This document shows, piece after piece, positions 7,725 to 16,264 of a DNA stretch of 64,000 nucleotides. Position 1 is the stretch's first letter, and each line of letters opens with the position of its first letter. Location: the NCBI GenBank assembly GCA_963695105.1, contig CAVOGC010000040.1:1-64000 (forward strand). The letters run 5' to 3'. Both the position numbers and the translations under genes were made by a program. The notes below the pieces were generated by a model, which was given only the letters and a program-made list of their open reading frames with translations, was not told where the DNA came from and did not search any database. This DNA comes from Competibacter sp963695105 (lineage in GTDB: Bacteria > Pseudomonadota > Gammaproteobacteria > Competibacterales > Competibacteraceae).

Positions 7725-9430
7725 TAGAATGCTTTCACCTGGACGGTGGACCGCCGACGGGTGTCGGTCAGGTGGATCGCGCAGGCCAGGCAGGGATCGA
7801 AGGAATGCACCGTGCGCAACACTTCCAAAGGCAGTTCGGGATCGGCGACCGGATTATCGACCAGCGATGCCTCATACGGCCCCAGTGCATCGGAGTCGTC
7901 GCGTGGACCGGCGTTCCAGGTGCTGGGCACCACGGCCTGATAGTTTTTGATCTTGCCGTTCTCGATCACCGTCCAGTGCGACAAGACCCCGCGCGGGGCT
8001 TCGTGGTAGCCGAACCCGCGAATCTCGCCCTTGGGAAACACCGGCCGGTTGAAGGTGGTGAAATCCCCCTTGGCGATGTTATCAACCAGCAGTTGCCACT
8101 GGTTCTGTAACGATTCCAGCATCACCGCGCAGCGCACCGCCCGGGCGGCGATCCGGCCAATGGTCGAATGCAACGCCTCGACCGGAATCGGCGAGCCAGC
8201 CACCTTGCCGGCGATGTCGAGCACCCGCTTCAGATGGCGCTGGGTCGGCTCGTGGCCGGCGGCCACCATGGCCAGCACGTTTGCCAGCGGCCCCACCTGG
8301 ACCCTTTGGTCGTAAAAGGTGGGGGCCTTGACCCAGGAATATTTACCGTCGTCCTGGAAGTCGGTGTGATGCGGGTGGGTCTGGCCCTCGTAGGGATGGC
8401 GCGCCGCGTGGTCGCCTTTGTACTGATACCAGGCGTGCTTGACGCTCTCTTTGACCCCGTCGCGGAAGTAGGCGTCCTGATAACTGGTGATCGGCTTGAA
8501 TTGGGACAAATCGCCCTTGGGCACATAACCGCCGGGTAGTTCGAACTGAGTGCCCTTGGTGTCCAGCGGCAGGTCGGGCACCGACAGATAGTCGGTGACG
8601 CCGGCTCCATAACCGGTCCAGTCGGCGTACAACGCGCCCACCGCCGCCACGTCGGGAATCATGGCCTGATTGACGAACTCGCCGAGTTTGTCGATCTCCG
8701 CCTTGATGGCGAACAGCCGTTCCAGCGTCAGCGTGGATTGGCTGTCCGGGTTGATCGGGTTGGCCACCCCACCGACGGCGAGGTTCTGGATATGGGGGGT
8801 CTTCGAACCCAGGATGGCGACGATCCGGTTGGCGATGCGCTGATACTCCAACGCCTGCAAGTAATGGGTCGCGGCCAACAGATTCACTTCCGGGGGCAGT
8901 TTCATCGCCGGGTGACCCCAGTAGCCGCTGGCGAACACGCCCAACTGGCCGGTGCCGACAAACGCCTTGAGCTTTTCCTGAACCTGGCGAATCTCCGGCA
9001 GACTGTTGCGGCGGTAGCCGGACAGACTGGCTCCCAGCTTGGCCGCGCCCTCGGGGCTGGCCGACAGCGCCGAAACGATATCGACCCAATCGAGCGCCGC
9101 CAGTTGGTAAAAATGCACGATGTGATCGTGAATGCCGTGCGCGGCGACGATCATGTTGCGGATGTACTGGGCGTTGAGCGGCACTTCCAGGTCCAGGGCA
9201 TTCTCGACCGCGCGCACCGACACGATGGCATGGACCGTGGTGCAAACCCCGCAGATGCGCTGGGTGAACAGCCAGGCGTCGCGCGGGTCGCGGCCCTGCA
9301 AAATGACCTCGATGCCGCGCCACATCTGCCCCGACGACCAGGCGTTGGTCACCTTACCGTTGTTGACCTCGCAGTCGATCCGCAGATGACCCTCGATGCG
9401 GGTGATGGGATCAATGGTTATTCTGGCCAC
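7724..9430 (-). CDS. hybC: [NiFe]-hydrogenase large subunit
   Basis: Catalytic NiFe subunit, 568 residues, group 1 membrane-bound type and most like HybC (group 1c) given its partners. The N-terminal nickel motif RICGVC (Cys60, Cys63) and the C-terminal DPCLACAIH (Cys547, Cys550) are intact, followed by a 15-residue tail after His553 that HybD would remove. Translation starts at a GTG (9430) preceded by GGAGGC. It lies just after the hybB reading frame and overlaps hybD by one base. Confidence 0.95.
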   Translation of the reverse strand: MARITIDPITRIEGHLRIDCEVNNGKVTNAWSSGQMWRGIEVILQGRDPRDAWLFTQRICGVCTTVHAIVSVRAVENALDLEVPLNAQYIRNMIVAAHGIHDHIVHFYQLAALDWVDIVSALSASPEGAAKLGASLSGYRRNSLPEIRQVQEKLKAFVGTGQLGVFASGYWGHPAMKLPPEVNLLAATHYLQALEYQRIANRIVAILGSKTPHIQNLAVGGVANPINPDSQSTLTLERLFAIKAEIDKLGEFVNQAMIPDVAAVGALYADWTGYGAGVTDYLSVPDLPLDTKGTQFELPGGYVPKGDLSQFKPITSYQDAYFRDGVKESVKHAWYQYKGDHAARHPYEGQTHPHHTDFQDDGKYSWVKAPTFYDQRVQVGPLANVLAMVAAGHEPTQRHLKRVLDIAGKVAGSPIPVEALHSTIGRIAARAVRCAVMLESLQNQWQLLVDNIAKGDFTTFNRPVFPKGEIRGFGYHEAPRGVLSHWTVIENGKIKNYQAVVPSTWNAGPRDDSDALGPYEASLVDNPVADPELPLEVLRTVHSFDPCLACAIHLTDTRRRSTVQVKAF

Positions 9431-9446
9431 GGACAGCCTCCAATCG

Positions 9447-10617
9447 TCATTGTTGGGCCTGATGGGCGCCGTGCAGCACCGGCAGGGTCTTGATGAACAG
9501 CAGATAGAGCATGATTTCCAGACAAACGACGCCGATGGTGATCATCAGCTCTGGCGCCGAGGGGAAATAGGTCCAACCATTGCCGGGCTGCACGGCCATC
9601 AGATAGGAATCGAGCCGGTACAGCGACCCACCGGCGAGCAGGGAAATCGCCGACAGAAACTGCCAGCGCTGGCTGGCTCGACGGCGCGAGACCAGTACGA
9701 AGATGGGCAGCCAGGAACAGCACGGTTTCGATCAGGAACAGGTTGCCGTCCCAATCGCCGGCGAAGGCCAGACCCAGATAACCGCGATAGGCCAGATCGC
9801 CCCAGCGCAGCAGCAGGTAGCCCGCCAGCAGGCCGGCGACGACCCTCGCCAGCCGCGCGAACAACGTCACCTCGGACGGCGTCTTGAACGCCCGATTGAC
9901 CAGGGTGGCCTCCATCATCACCACGCCGTAACCCATGGCCAGCGCCGAAATCAGGTACAGCAACGGCAGCCATATCGTGTACCACAGGGGAGAGAGCTTG
10001 GAGCCCATGATCAGCAGCACCGATCCCAGCGAGGACTGGTGCATGGTCGGCAGCAATACCCCGACCGCAATCAGCACGTACATGTACCGTTTCAGGAAAG
10101 CCTGGAGCTTATCCAGACTGTACCGCTGCTTGAACGCAAGCGGCATCCGCTCCAGAAACGCCGGCCAGAACTCCAGCCACAACACCGTGATGTAGGCCAT
10201 GACGCACAGCGCCACCTCGAAAATGACCGAATTCGGCTGGGCGTACCAGGGCAGCAACAGGTTGAAGGCGTTCCAGTAGCGGCCGAGGTCGATCATCACC
10301 GCCAGGCCGGCCAGTGTGTAGCCGAACACCCCGCCGAGCAGGGCCGGTCGCATCAGCGGGTGATAAACGTTGCGGTTGAAGATATAGACCAGCAGCGCCA
10401 TGGCGAAACCGCCGCAGCCGAAGGCCGTGCCGATCACCACATCCAGCACCACCCAGGTACCGATGGGGTAACCGTTGCTCATGTTCGAAACGTCGCCCAT
10501 CCCAAACAGAAAGCGGCGCACAATGAAATAAGCCGCGATCAGCAGCAAGAAACCGAGAATCAGAAACGGCTTGGTGACGACTTTACCGCCGAGCGGCCGA
10601 TGGGTGATCGCCGTCAT
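9447..10617 (-). CDS. hybB: Hydrogenase membrane subunit HybB (apparent frameshift)
   Basis: NrfD/PsrC-family integral membrane protein that passes electrons from the HybA ferredoxin to the quinone pool. About ten hydrophobic helices are visible. The N-terminal four-fifths read in one frame from 10617; near 9705-9707 the frame must change by one base (an extra C in a CCC run on the coding strand). The second frame continues with a typical HybB C-terminus (SLYRLDSYLM, PSAPELMITIG) and stops at 9447, for 389 residues, close to the 392 of E. coli HybB. Without correction the original frame runs on to 9418 with non-HybB sequence. Assembly error or a true mutation; I favour the former. Confidence 0.85.
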
Positions 10618-11630
10618 GATGGCCGCTCCTCGTCGTCTTTTTTCCGTTCTTCGTCGCCCTTGGCGTTGCGCCGGGCCAGCACCACCAGACCGCCGAGCAA
10701 AGCCAACGGCGCGATCATGCCCTTGTAGAGCGTGTGCTGCATCCCTTCGGAAACGGCGGCGAAGGAGTGATCGGGCAGCTTGGGCAGCCCCAGCTTTTCA
10801 TGGGGCACGCCGGTCAGATAGCGCACCTGGGTGCCGCCGGATTCCTTCTCGCCGTAGATGTGCGGCTGATACTCGCCGGCCGGCGCCACCTGGCCGGACC
10901 GATCGCCGCCCAGCTTACCGCGCGGGAACTCGTACAGATCTCCGGGCTTGAGGGCCATGCGCTGCTCCGCTTCCCGCTGCAACTCCTCGACCAACCCGAA
11001 CAGCGAAGCGCCGGTCGGGCACACGTCGCAGCAGGCCGGGATCTTGCCCTGCTTCTGCAAGTGGTTGCAGAACTGACACTTGGCAATCCGGCCGAGCGGT
11101 TCGTCGAATTGATACTGGGGCACGTTGAACGGACAACCGTAGACGCAATAGCGGCAACCGATGCAGGCATCCGGGTTGTGGGTGACGATACCGGTGACCG
11201 GGTCCTTTTGCATCGCGCTGACCGGGCAGACCGAGATGCAGGACGGATCGACGCAGTGCAGGCAGTGGCGTTTGACGAAGGCATAACCGTCGACCTCGCG
11301 GTCCTTCTGGGTCATGGCGCCGTTCTGGTAAACGCGGATCACGTTCAAGGTCTTGCCGGAAATGTCTTCCGCGGTATCCCAGGTCCCTTCGTTCCAAGCG
11401 GCCAGGCTTTGCGGTTGCTCGACCGGCATGCCGTTGGCGTCCTTGCAGGCGGCGACGCAGGCTTTACAGCCGATGCACTGGGTCGAGTCGTACAGCATCC
11501 CGACCGCCTTGGGCGGCAGGGTCTTCGGTTCGCGCCGGTCGAAAGCCGCGGCCCCGGCGACCGGCACGGCGGCGGCGGTGGTGACGGCGCCGATGGCGCC
11601 CCGCAGAAACTGACGACGGTTGATAGCCAT
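10614..11630 (-). CDS. hybA: Hydrogenase ferredoxin-like subunit HybA
   Basis: A 338-residue periplasmic iron-sulfur protein that carries electrons from the HybOC dimer to HybB. It has a Tat signal (NRRQFLRGA) at the N-terminus, several CxxCxxCxxxC clusters (CIGCKACVAAC near residue 52, CVDPSCISVCP, CIGCRYCVYGCP, CQFCNHLQ and CCDVCPTGA) and a C-terminal membrane helix near residues 305-322. The hybB start overlaps its stop as ATGA. The presence of HybA and HybB places the enzyme with group 1c (Hyb-type) hydrogenases. Confidence 0.92.
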   Translation of the reverse strand: MAINRRQFLRGAIGAVTTAAAVPVAGAAAFDRREPKTLPPKAVGMLYDSTQCIGCKACVAACKDANGMPVEQPQSLAAWNEGTWDTAEDISGKTLNVIRVYQNGAMTQKDREVDGYAFVKRHCLHCVDPSCISVCPVSAMQKDPVTGIVTHNPDACIGCRYCVYGCPFNVPQYQFDEPLGRIAKCQFCNHLQKQGKIPACCDVCPTGASLFGLVEELQREAEQRMALKPGDLYEFPRGKLGGDRSGQVAPAGEYQPHIYGEKESGGTQVRYLTGVPHEKLGLPKLPDHSFAAVSEGMQHTLYKGMIAPLALLGGLVVLARRNAKGDEERKKDDEERPS

Positions 11631-11641
11631 GACGCGCCCTC

Positions 11642-12808
11642 CTACTGCCGCGGGGTATCGTGATCGGAGTCGGCGGGTTCATCCTTTTTGTCCATGCCGC
11701 GCAGGGCCATCGCGCCCGCGCCTATCCCCAGTCCGACGACGCCGGCCACGACCGCCGCCGCCGCCGGGCTGACGCCCTCACCCTTGGGGGAGTTCACCGC
11801 CGGAAAGGCGGTCGGCGGCGTGAAGGTCTTGACTTTGGCCAGCGCATGGAGCGGCTTGGTGAACCCCACCCCCTCCTCGGTGCAGCCGAAGCAGGGATGG
11901 CCGATGCCGACCGGCCAGTTGCCTTCGCCGACATCGCCGAAGCCGATGGCCGGACAATTGGCGTGGGTCTCCGGTCCCTTGCAGCCCAGCTTGTACAGGC
12001 ACCAGCCCTGACGGTGGCCGAAATCGCCGTATTCCAGGGCGAAGCGACCGGCATCGAAGTGCGGGCGCCGCTCGCAGTTTTCGTGGATCAGCCGGCCATA
12101 GGCAAATTTCGGCCGATTCTTGATGTCCAGCGCCGGCGGCTTGCCGAAGGTCAGCAGGTACAGGACGGTGGACAGGAAGTTGTAGGGATTGGGCGGGCAG
12201 CCGGGAAGGTTGATCACGGTTTTGCCGGGCAGCACTTCGTGCACCGGCTTGGCGTGAGTCGGATTGGGATCGCTCGACGGAATGCCGCCCCAGGAGGCGC
12301 AGGAGCCGATGGCGATAATCGCCGCCGCGCCTTCGGCCGTTTCCCGAACCGTTTCCAGGATCGGCTTGCCGGCGACCATGCAGTAGACGCCGCCGTCCTT
12401 GGTCGGAATCGAGCCGTCCACCACCAACACGAACTTGCCCCAGTTCTCCTTCATCGACTTGGCCTTGTACGCCTCGGCCTGATGGCCGGCGCCCGCGCAC
12501 AACGCCTCGTGGTAGTCGAGGGAGATCATGTCGAGGATCAGGGTTTCCAGCGTCGGATGGTAGGCGCGCAACAGCGACTCGGTGCAGCCGGTGCATTCCT
12601 GCGCCGACAGCCAGATGACCGGCGGCCGGGCCGCGGCGGTGGCGGCGGCGGCGATGCGCGGCCCCATCATCGACGATAGCCCCAAGGTTGCGGCGACGCC
12701 GGTGCAGTAAGTCAGGAACTGACGGCGGGTCAGTCCGCCGAGTGCGCCCTCGTAGCCGTCGGGATTCTGGACGGCGCGGTCAAGATCGGTCTCGCTGGCA
12801 ACATTCAT
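11642..12808 (-). CDS. hybO: [NiFe]-hydrogenase small subunit HybO
   Basis: Iron-sulfur small subunit with a long Tat leader (TRRQFLTYCTG) for export of the HybOC dimer. Cluster motifs are present: ECTGCTE for the proximal cluster, GSCASWGG, LPGCPPNP, and the C-terminal set CLYKLGCKGP, NCPAIGF and PCFGC. A C-terminal hydrophobic helix and a short charged tail anchor it. I start at ATG 12808 (MNVASETD) behind GGGGGA; in-frame sequence up to 12883 crosses the FNR site and is untranslated leader. First gene of the operon. Confidence 0.93.
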   Translation of the reverse strand: MNVASETDLDRAVQNPDGYEGALGGLTRRQFLTYCTGVAATLGLSSMMGPRIAAAATAAARPPVIWLSAQECTGCTESLLRAYHPTLETLILDMISLDYHEALCAGAGHQAEAYKAKSMKENWGKFVLVVDGSIPTKDGGVYCMVAGKPILETVRETAEGAAAIIAIGSCASWGGIPSSDPNPTHAKPVHEVLPGKTVINLPGCPPNPYNFLSTVLYLLTFGKPPALDIKNRPKFAYGRLIHENCERRPHFDAGRFALEYGDFGHRQGWCLYKLGCKGPETHANCPAIGFGDVGEGNWPVGIGHPCFGCTEEGVGFTKPLHALAKVKTFTPPTAFPAVNSPKGEGVSPAAAAVVAGVVGLGIGAGAMALRGMDKKDEPADSDHDTPRQ

Positions 12809-12836
12809 CACCCGTTTTCCCCCGCGGATTTGGCCA

Positions 12837-12842
12837 CTTATA
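12837..12842 (-). promoter_or_regulatory. Candidate -10 box of the hyb operon
   Basis: TATAAG on the minus strand, 28 bp upstream of hybO. A start site a few bases downstream (about 12830-12835) would put the centre of the FNR-type palindrome near -41.5 to -46.5, the class II activator position. No good -35 box is seen, as expected for an activator-dependent promoter. Confidence 0.45.
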
Positions 12843-12869
12843 AAGTTAGCGGGGAGAAAATCCCACAGG

Positions 12870-12883
12870 TTGACGATCATCAA
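12870..12883 (-). promoter_or_regulatory. FNR/DNR-type operator upstream of hybO
   Basis: The plus strand reads TTGACGATCATCAA, matching nine of the ten defined positions of the FNR consensus TTGAT-N4-ATCAA. It lies 62 bp upstream of the hybO start, in front of a TATAAG -10 candidate, and next to a gene for a Crp/Fnr regulator whose recognition helix has the FNR-type ExxSR residues. It could also bind a separate FNR encoded elsewhere. Confidence 0.7.
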
Positions 12884-12919
12884 TTTTTATGAGTTTTTTT
12901 GGCCGCCCTCGACAGCGGC

Positions 12920-13648
12920 CTAACCTAGCAGCGTTGGCCTGATTTCATGGAGAAGCGAGGTGGGATGGCTTACGCAAACGGTGCGTCCCGAAAAGCGGGC
13001 CACACCGTCCTCCTCCAGCCGGCCGATGATTCGGGACAAGGTTTCATGCCGGGCGCCGATCATGGAGGCGAGGTCGCGCCGCGACAACGGCAACTCCATC
13101 ACCCGGCTGCCGTCGGTGGCGGTTCGCCCGTGGCGGTTCATCAAGGCCAGCAGCAGGTGGACAAACTTGGTGCGGTTGGAAAGCGTTGCGTTGCGTACCA
13201 GCTTGTCGTGCGCGTCGTCCACATCGGTCACCACGCGGCGGAGAAACTGCTGGCCCAAAGCCGGGTTTCTTTCCAGCAAGACCTGGACGGTTCGCCGGTC
13301 GATGAAGCAAATCTTGCTCGGCCCCAGCGCTTCGGCGCTGAATCGGCGTTCCTCGTCAAGCAGCACGCCGCGATAGCCCAGAGTTTCCCCGGGGTAGACA
13401 AGATGAAGCAGAACCGAATTACCCACCTCGTCGATCTTGCGAATGGCCGCCCCACCCGACACGATGCAATAAATGCCATGGCTGGGTTCGCCTATCGCAA
13501 AGATCGACTCGCCGGCATGATATTTGCGGCACTTCTTCGCTTGCGCCAGCAGCTTGAGCTCTTCACCGTTCAGGACGCTCCATTCGTTGTGCTCGCGCGG
13601 CAGGCACACAAAGCAGTTGACGCCAGGCATGGTCTTGCGTTGCTCCAC
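12920..13648 (-). CDS. Crp/Fnr-family transcription regulator
   Basis: A 242-residue regulator with an N-terminal cyclic-nucleotide-fold domain (GIYCIVSGGAAIRK, LLHLVYPGETLG), a dimer helix and a C-terminal winged helix with recognition helix ARHETLSRIIGRLEE. The E..SR residues are those with which FNR reads TTGAT. The N-terminus has CxxC (NCFVC) but not the full four-Cys set of E. coli FNR, so the signal sensed is uncertain. I prefer GTG 13648 behind AGGAGG over the TTG at 13666. It sits between the hyb operon, same strand, and a divergent cytochrome c gene, and probably controls one or both. Confidence 0.8.
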   Translation of the reverse strand: MEQRKTMPGVNCFVCLPREHNEWSVLNGEELKLLAQAKKCRKYHAGESIFAIGEPSHGIYCIVSGGAAIRKIDEVGNSVLLHLVYPGETLGYRGVLLDEERRFSAEALGPSKICFIDRRTVQVLLERNPALGQQFLRRVVTDVDDAHDKLVRNATLSNRTKFVHLLLALMNRHGRTATDGSRVMELPLSRRDLASMIGARHETLSRIIGRLEEDGVARFSGRTVCVSHPTSLLHEIRPTLLG

Positions 13649-13735
13649 ATCCGCATCCTCCTTCAACCATTTCGTTTTGGTAGCGTCATGACTTCGTTAG
13701 GCCCCGTATTCAGGGATCTTACTGAAACTCATGAC

Positions 13736-13761
13736 TATAATTTAGATTGAACTATAGTTCA
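13736..13761 (+). promoter_or_regulatory. TATAAT box with adjacent perfect palindrome
   Basis: TATAAT at 13736-13741 is followed by a perfect 14-bp palindrome TGAACTATAGTTCA at 13748-13761, in the divergent region between the Crp/Fnr gene and the cytochrome c gene. The palindrome would cover the transcription start of the cytochrome gene, a repressor-like position. It does not fit the FNR or CRP consensus. Confidence 0.5.
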
Positions 13762-13785
13762 GGAATGAGCAAAAGGAGAGCGGAC

Positions 13786-14235
13786 ATGTCAAGATTCCCG
13801 ACGCAGCCCGTGCTGGCGATCGTCATCGCCCTGCTGGTTCTAGGCGGATCGTTATGGGTGATCGACCCCAGCGACGGTCTTTTCTCCCTGTTTCCGGGAG
13901 CGTCCGCCAAGGAAAGCTACCGGTACGCCAGCAAGCCGATAGGTTGGAACGGACCCGCCGGGCAATGCGTGGTCTGTCACAACCTGGAAAAAGGCGACTC
14001 CTATCGGATTGGCCCCAACCTCTGGGGCATCGTCGGCGCGCCGAAAGCCGGCTCCCGGGGTTTTGGCTATTCCCACGCGCTGGCCACGGCGGGCGGCGTG
14101 TGGAACGAGCAGGACCTGGACCGTTATCTCGCCAACCCCAATCAATTTCTGCCCGGCACCAGCAAAACGATTTCCGGCCTGGACCCCCAGGAACGCGACC
14201 AAATCATCGCCTTTCTGGCAACGCTGAAGGACTGA
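13786..14235 (+). CDS. Monoheme class I cytochrome c
   Basis: A 149-residue c-type cytochrome with an N-terminal signal or anchor helix (PVLAIVIALLVLGG), one heme motif CVVCH near residue 63, and a distal methionine-type segment (the usual KM motif is replaced by PGTSKTISG, so the sixth ligand is unclear). Short spacing and the GPNLWGIVG block are typical of small soluble cytochromes. Start 13786 is preceded by AAAAGGAGAG; an in-frame TTG at 13747 lies inside the palindrome and is rejected. It is divergent from the Crp/Fnr regulator and upstream of hupE and hypA. Confidence 0.8.
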   Translation: MSRFPTQPVLAIVIALLVLGGSLWVIDPSDGLFSLFPGASAKESYRYASKPIGWNGPAGQCVVCHNLEKGDSYRIGPNLWGIVGAPKAGSRGFGYSHALATAGGVWNEQDLDRYLANPNQFLPGTSKTISGLDPQERDQIIAFLATLKD

Positions 14236-14253
14236 GCCGTCCGAATCGCCCGG

Positions 14254-14272
14254 CCCGCTGTCGTGCAGCGGG
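14254..14272 (+). terminator. Short hairpin after the cytochrome gene
   Basis: CCCGCTG-TCGTG-CAGCGGG, a 7-bp stem 18 bp past the stop codon. There is no T-run directly after it, so termination is uncertain. Confidence 0.35.
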
Positions 14273-14385
14273 TTGCCTGGCATAAATCGCCGGCCGATGG
14301 TTTTTCATCTCTGTCTTGAGAACGCTTGTTACACTTACTAATCGGCTGTTGGTTATTTCAATTGATCATCATGGGGAGCGCGCGC

Positions 14386-14973
14386 ATGCAAGTGTTGTCG
14401 AAAGTGGTTAGTTGGATGACGTTGGTGCTATTGGCTGCCGGAGGCGTAGCCCACGCCCATACGTCGGGATTGCCACACATGGATCTCTTCACCGGGGTGG
14501 AGCACCCATTCAGTGGTCTGGATCACATTCTGGCGATGGTGGCGGTCGGATTGTGGGCGGCGCAACTGGGCGGCCGCGCCCTGTGGCTGGTCCCGCTGAC
14601 TTTCGTGCTGACCATGGCGGTGGGCGGTGCGCTCGGCTTGCTGGGCCTGCAACTGCCCATGGTGGAACTGGGTATCGCCGGTTCGGTGCTGGTGTTCGGG
14701 GTATTGGTGGCGCTGGCTTCGCGCTTGCCCCTGGCGGCCAGCATGGCCTTGGTCGGGCTGTTCGCTTTGTTTCACGGCTACGCCCACGGCACGGAAATGG
14801 CGGCGGGGTCCAGCGCATTGTGGTACGGCCTGGGCTTCATGCTGTCCACCGCGGCGCTGCACCTGACCGGCATCGGCGTTGCGCTAACGGCGCGGTCGGG
14901 TATTCCGGCGCGACTGCTGCGGGTCGGCGGCGCGGTGATCGCGGCCAGCGGCGTGCTGCTGCTGGCGGCTTGA
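14386..14973 (+). CDS. hupE: HupE/UreJ-family membrane protein
   Basis: A 195-residue membrane protein of the HupE/UreJ family, proposed nickel (or other metal) permeases linked to hydrogenase and urease clusters. After a cleavable-looking signal ending in HAH, it has the family motif HPFSGLDHILAM near residue 45 and a second histidine block (FHGYAHGTE) near 125, with about six helices. ATG 14386 fits the signal peptide best; an ATG at 14371 is possible. It precedes hypABF, consistent with nickel supply to the hydrogenase. Confidence 0.85.
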   Translation: MQVLSKVVSWMTLVLLAAGGVAHAHTSGLPHMDLFTGVEHPFSGLDHILAMVAVGLWAAQLGGRALWLVPLTFVLTMAVGGALGLLGLQLPMVELGIAGSVLVFGVLVALASRLPLAASMALVGLFALFHGYAHGTEMAAGSSALWYGLGFMLSTAALHLTGIGVALTARSGIPARLLRVGGAVIAASGVLLLAA

Positions 14974-14987
14974 GCCGCCCCCTTATC

Positions 14988-15022
14988 CCCCCTCCGCTCC
15001 GGGCCGCGCGGGGCGGAGGGGG
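14988..15022 (+). terminator. GC-rich hairpin between hupE and hypA
   Basis: CCCCCTCCGC pairs with GCGGAGGGGG over a 15-base loop. No T-run follows, so it may only attenuate or stabilise the transcript. The CCTCCGC/GCGGAGG type resembles other GC-rich elements dispersed in this window. Confidence 0.4.
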
Positions 15023-15043
15023 TTAATTCGCCCGACACCCGTC

Positions 15044-15385
15044 ATGCACGAACTTTCGCTGTGCGAAAGCATCATCGAAACCATCACCGTTCAAACCCGC
15101 CGGCAGGGGTTCAGCCGGGTGCGGCGGGTGTGGCTGGAAATCGGCGCGCTGGCCAATATCGAACTGGACGCCTTGCGCTTCGCCTTCGAGATCGCCCGTC
15201 GGGACACGGTGGCGGACGCGGCGGAGCTGGACATCGTCACGCTGCCGGGTCAAGCCTATTGCCTGGACTGCGCGCAAGCGGTCACGGTCCATCAGTATTA
15301 CGATCCCTGCCCGTGCTGCGGCGGTTTTCAGTGGCAACTGACGGGCGGCAACGAAATGCGGATTAAGGAATTGGAGGTCGAGTAA
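15044..15385 (+). CDS. hypA: Hydrogenase nickel incorporation protein HypA
   Basis: A 113-residue metallochaperone that hands nickel to the hydrogenase large subunit together with HypB. The N-terminal MHELSLCESI provides the nickel ligand His2. The zinc site is formed by two Cys pairs, CLDC (73/76) and a CPCCG block near 89-92. The hypB ATG follows the stop codon without any gap. Confidence 0.95.
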   Translation: MHELSLCESIIETITVQTRRQGFSRVRRVWLEIGALANIELDALRFAFEIARRDTVADAAELDIVTLPGQAYCLDCAQAVTVHQYYDPCPCCGGFQWQLTGGNEMRIKELEVE

Positions 15386-16219
15386 ATGTGCAGCACCTGC
15401 GGTTGCGGCGAAAGCGAACTGGCCATCCACGCGCACGACCACGCGCACGACCCCCCTCTCGCGCATCCCCACGCCCACGATCATGCGCCAGAAGCCCGGC
15501 GGATCACCCTGGAACAGGACATTCTGGCGAAAAACGCCGAATTCGCCACCGGCAACCGGCGCCTGTTCGCGGAACGGGGCGTCTTCGTCCTGAACCTGGT
15601 CTCCAGCCCCGGTTCCGGCAAGACCACGCTGCTGGCCCGGACGGTTCAGGCGCTGGGCGCCGAATTTCCGGTTGCGGTGATCGGTGGCGACCAGCAGACC
15701 GCCAACGATGCCGAACGCATCCGCGCCGCCGGAGCGCCCGCGCTGCAGATCAACACCGGCAAGGGTTGCCATCTGGACGCCCACGGCATCGGTCACGCCC
15801 TGGAACGGCTGCCGCTGCCGGAACATGGGGTGCTGTTCATCGAAAACGTCGGCAACCTGGTCTGCCCGGCGGATTTCGATCTGGGCGAGGCGTGCAAGGT
15901 CGTGGTGCTTTCGGTGACCGAGGGCGAGGACAAGCCACTGAAATACCAGAATATGTTCGCCGCCGCCGGCTTGATGCTGCTCAACAAGACCGACCTGCTG
16001 CCTCATCTGGATTTCGATGTGGCCCGCTGCCTGGACTACGCCCGGCGAGTCAATCCCAACATTCGAATTCTGCAACTGTCCGCCCGCACCGGCGAAGGCA
16101 TGGAGGCTTGGTTGGACTGGCTGCGGCGGGGCCAACGGGCGGCGCTGGCGCAACAAGTCAGCCGCTTGGAAGCGGATCTGGCCGCGGCGCGGGCGCGCCT
16201 GGCCGAGAGCCCCGCCTGA
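15386..16219 (+). CDS. hypB: Hydrogenase nickel incorporation GTPase HypB
   Basis: A 277-residue SIMIBI-class GTPase driving nickel delivery. The N-terminus has a high-affinity metal motif MCSTCGCGE followed by a histidine-rich stretch with eight His between residues 15 and 33, which could store nickel. The P-loop SSPGSGKTTLL is at 73-83, then GGDQQT and NKTDLLPH for guanine specificity. It is contiguous with hypA and precedes hypF by 45 bp. Confidence 0.95.
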   Translation: MCSTCGCGESELAIHAHDHAHDPPLAHPHAHDHAPEARRITLEQDILAKNAEFATGNRRLFAERGVFVLNLVSSPGSGKTTLLARTVQALGAEFPVAVIGGDQQTANDAERIRAAGAPALQINTGKGCHLDAHGIGHALERLPLPEHGVLFIENVGNLVCPADFDLGEACKVVVLSVTEGEDKPLKYQNMFAAAGLMLLNKTDLLPHLDFDVARCLDYARRVNPNIRILQLSARTGEGMEAWLDWLRRGQRAALAQQVSRLEADLAAARARLAESPA

Positions 16220-16264
16220 CCCAAATCCCGAACCAGCGCCCGCCGCTGGCGGCGGAGGTGACGC

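Noticed and set aside
9418..9705. HybB with an unusual C-terminus in the uncorrected frame
   Set aside because: The alternative frame has typical HybB sequence, so the odd end is a frameshift product.
12895..12920. Terminator between the Crp/Fnr gene and hybO
   Set aside because: The GGCC/GGCC stem is weak and the run of T is on the wrong side for minus-strand transcription.
14361..14373. Possible FNR site (TTGATCATCATGG) upstream of hupE
   Set aside because: Only one half-site matches; the second half has two of five positions.
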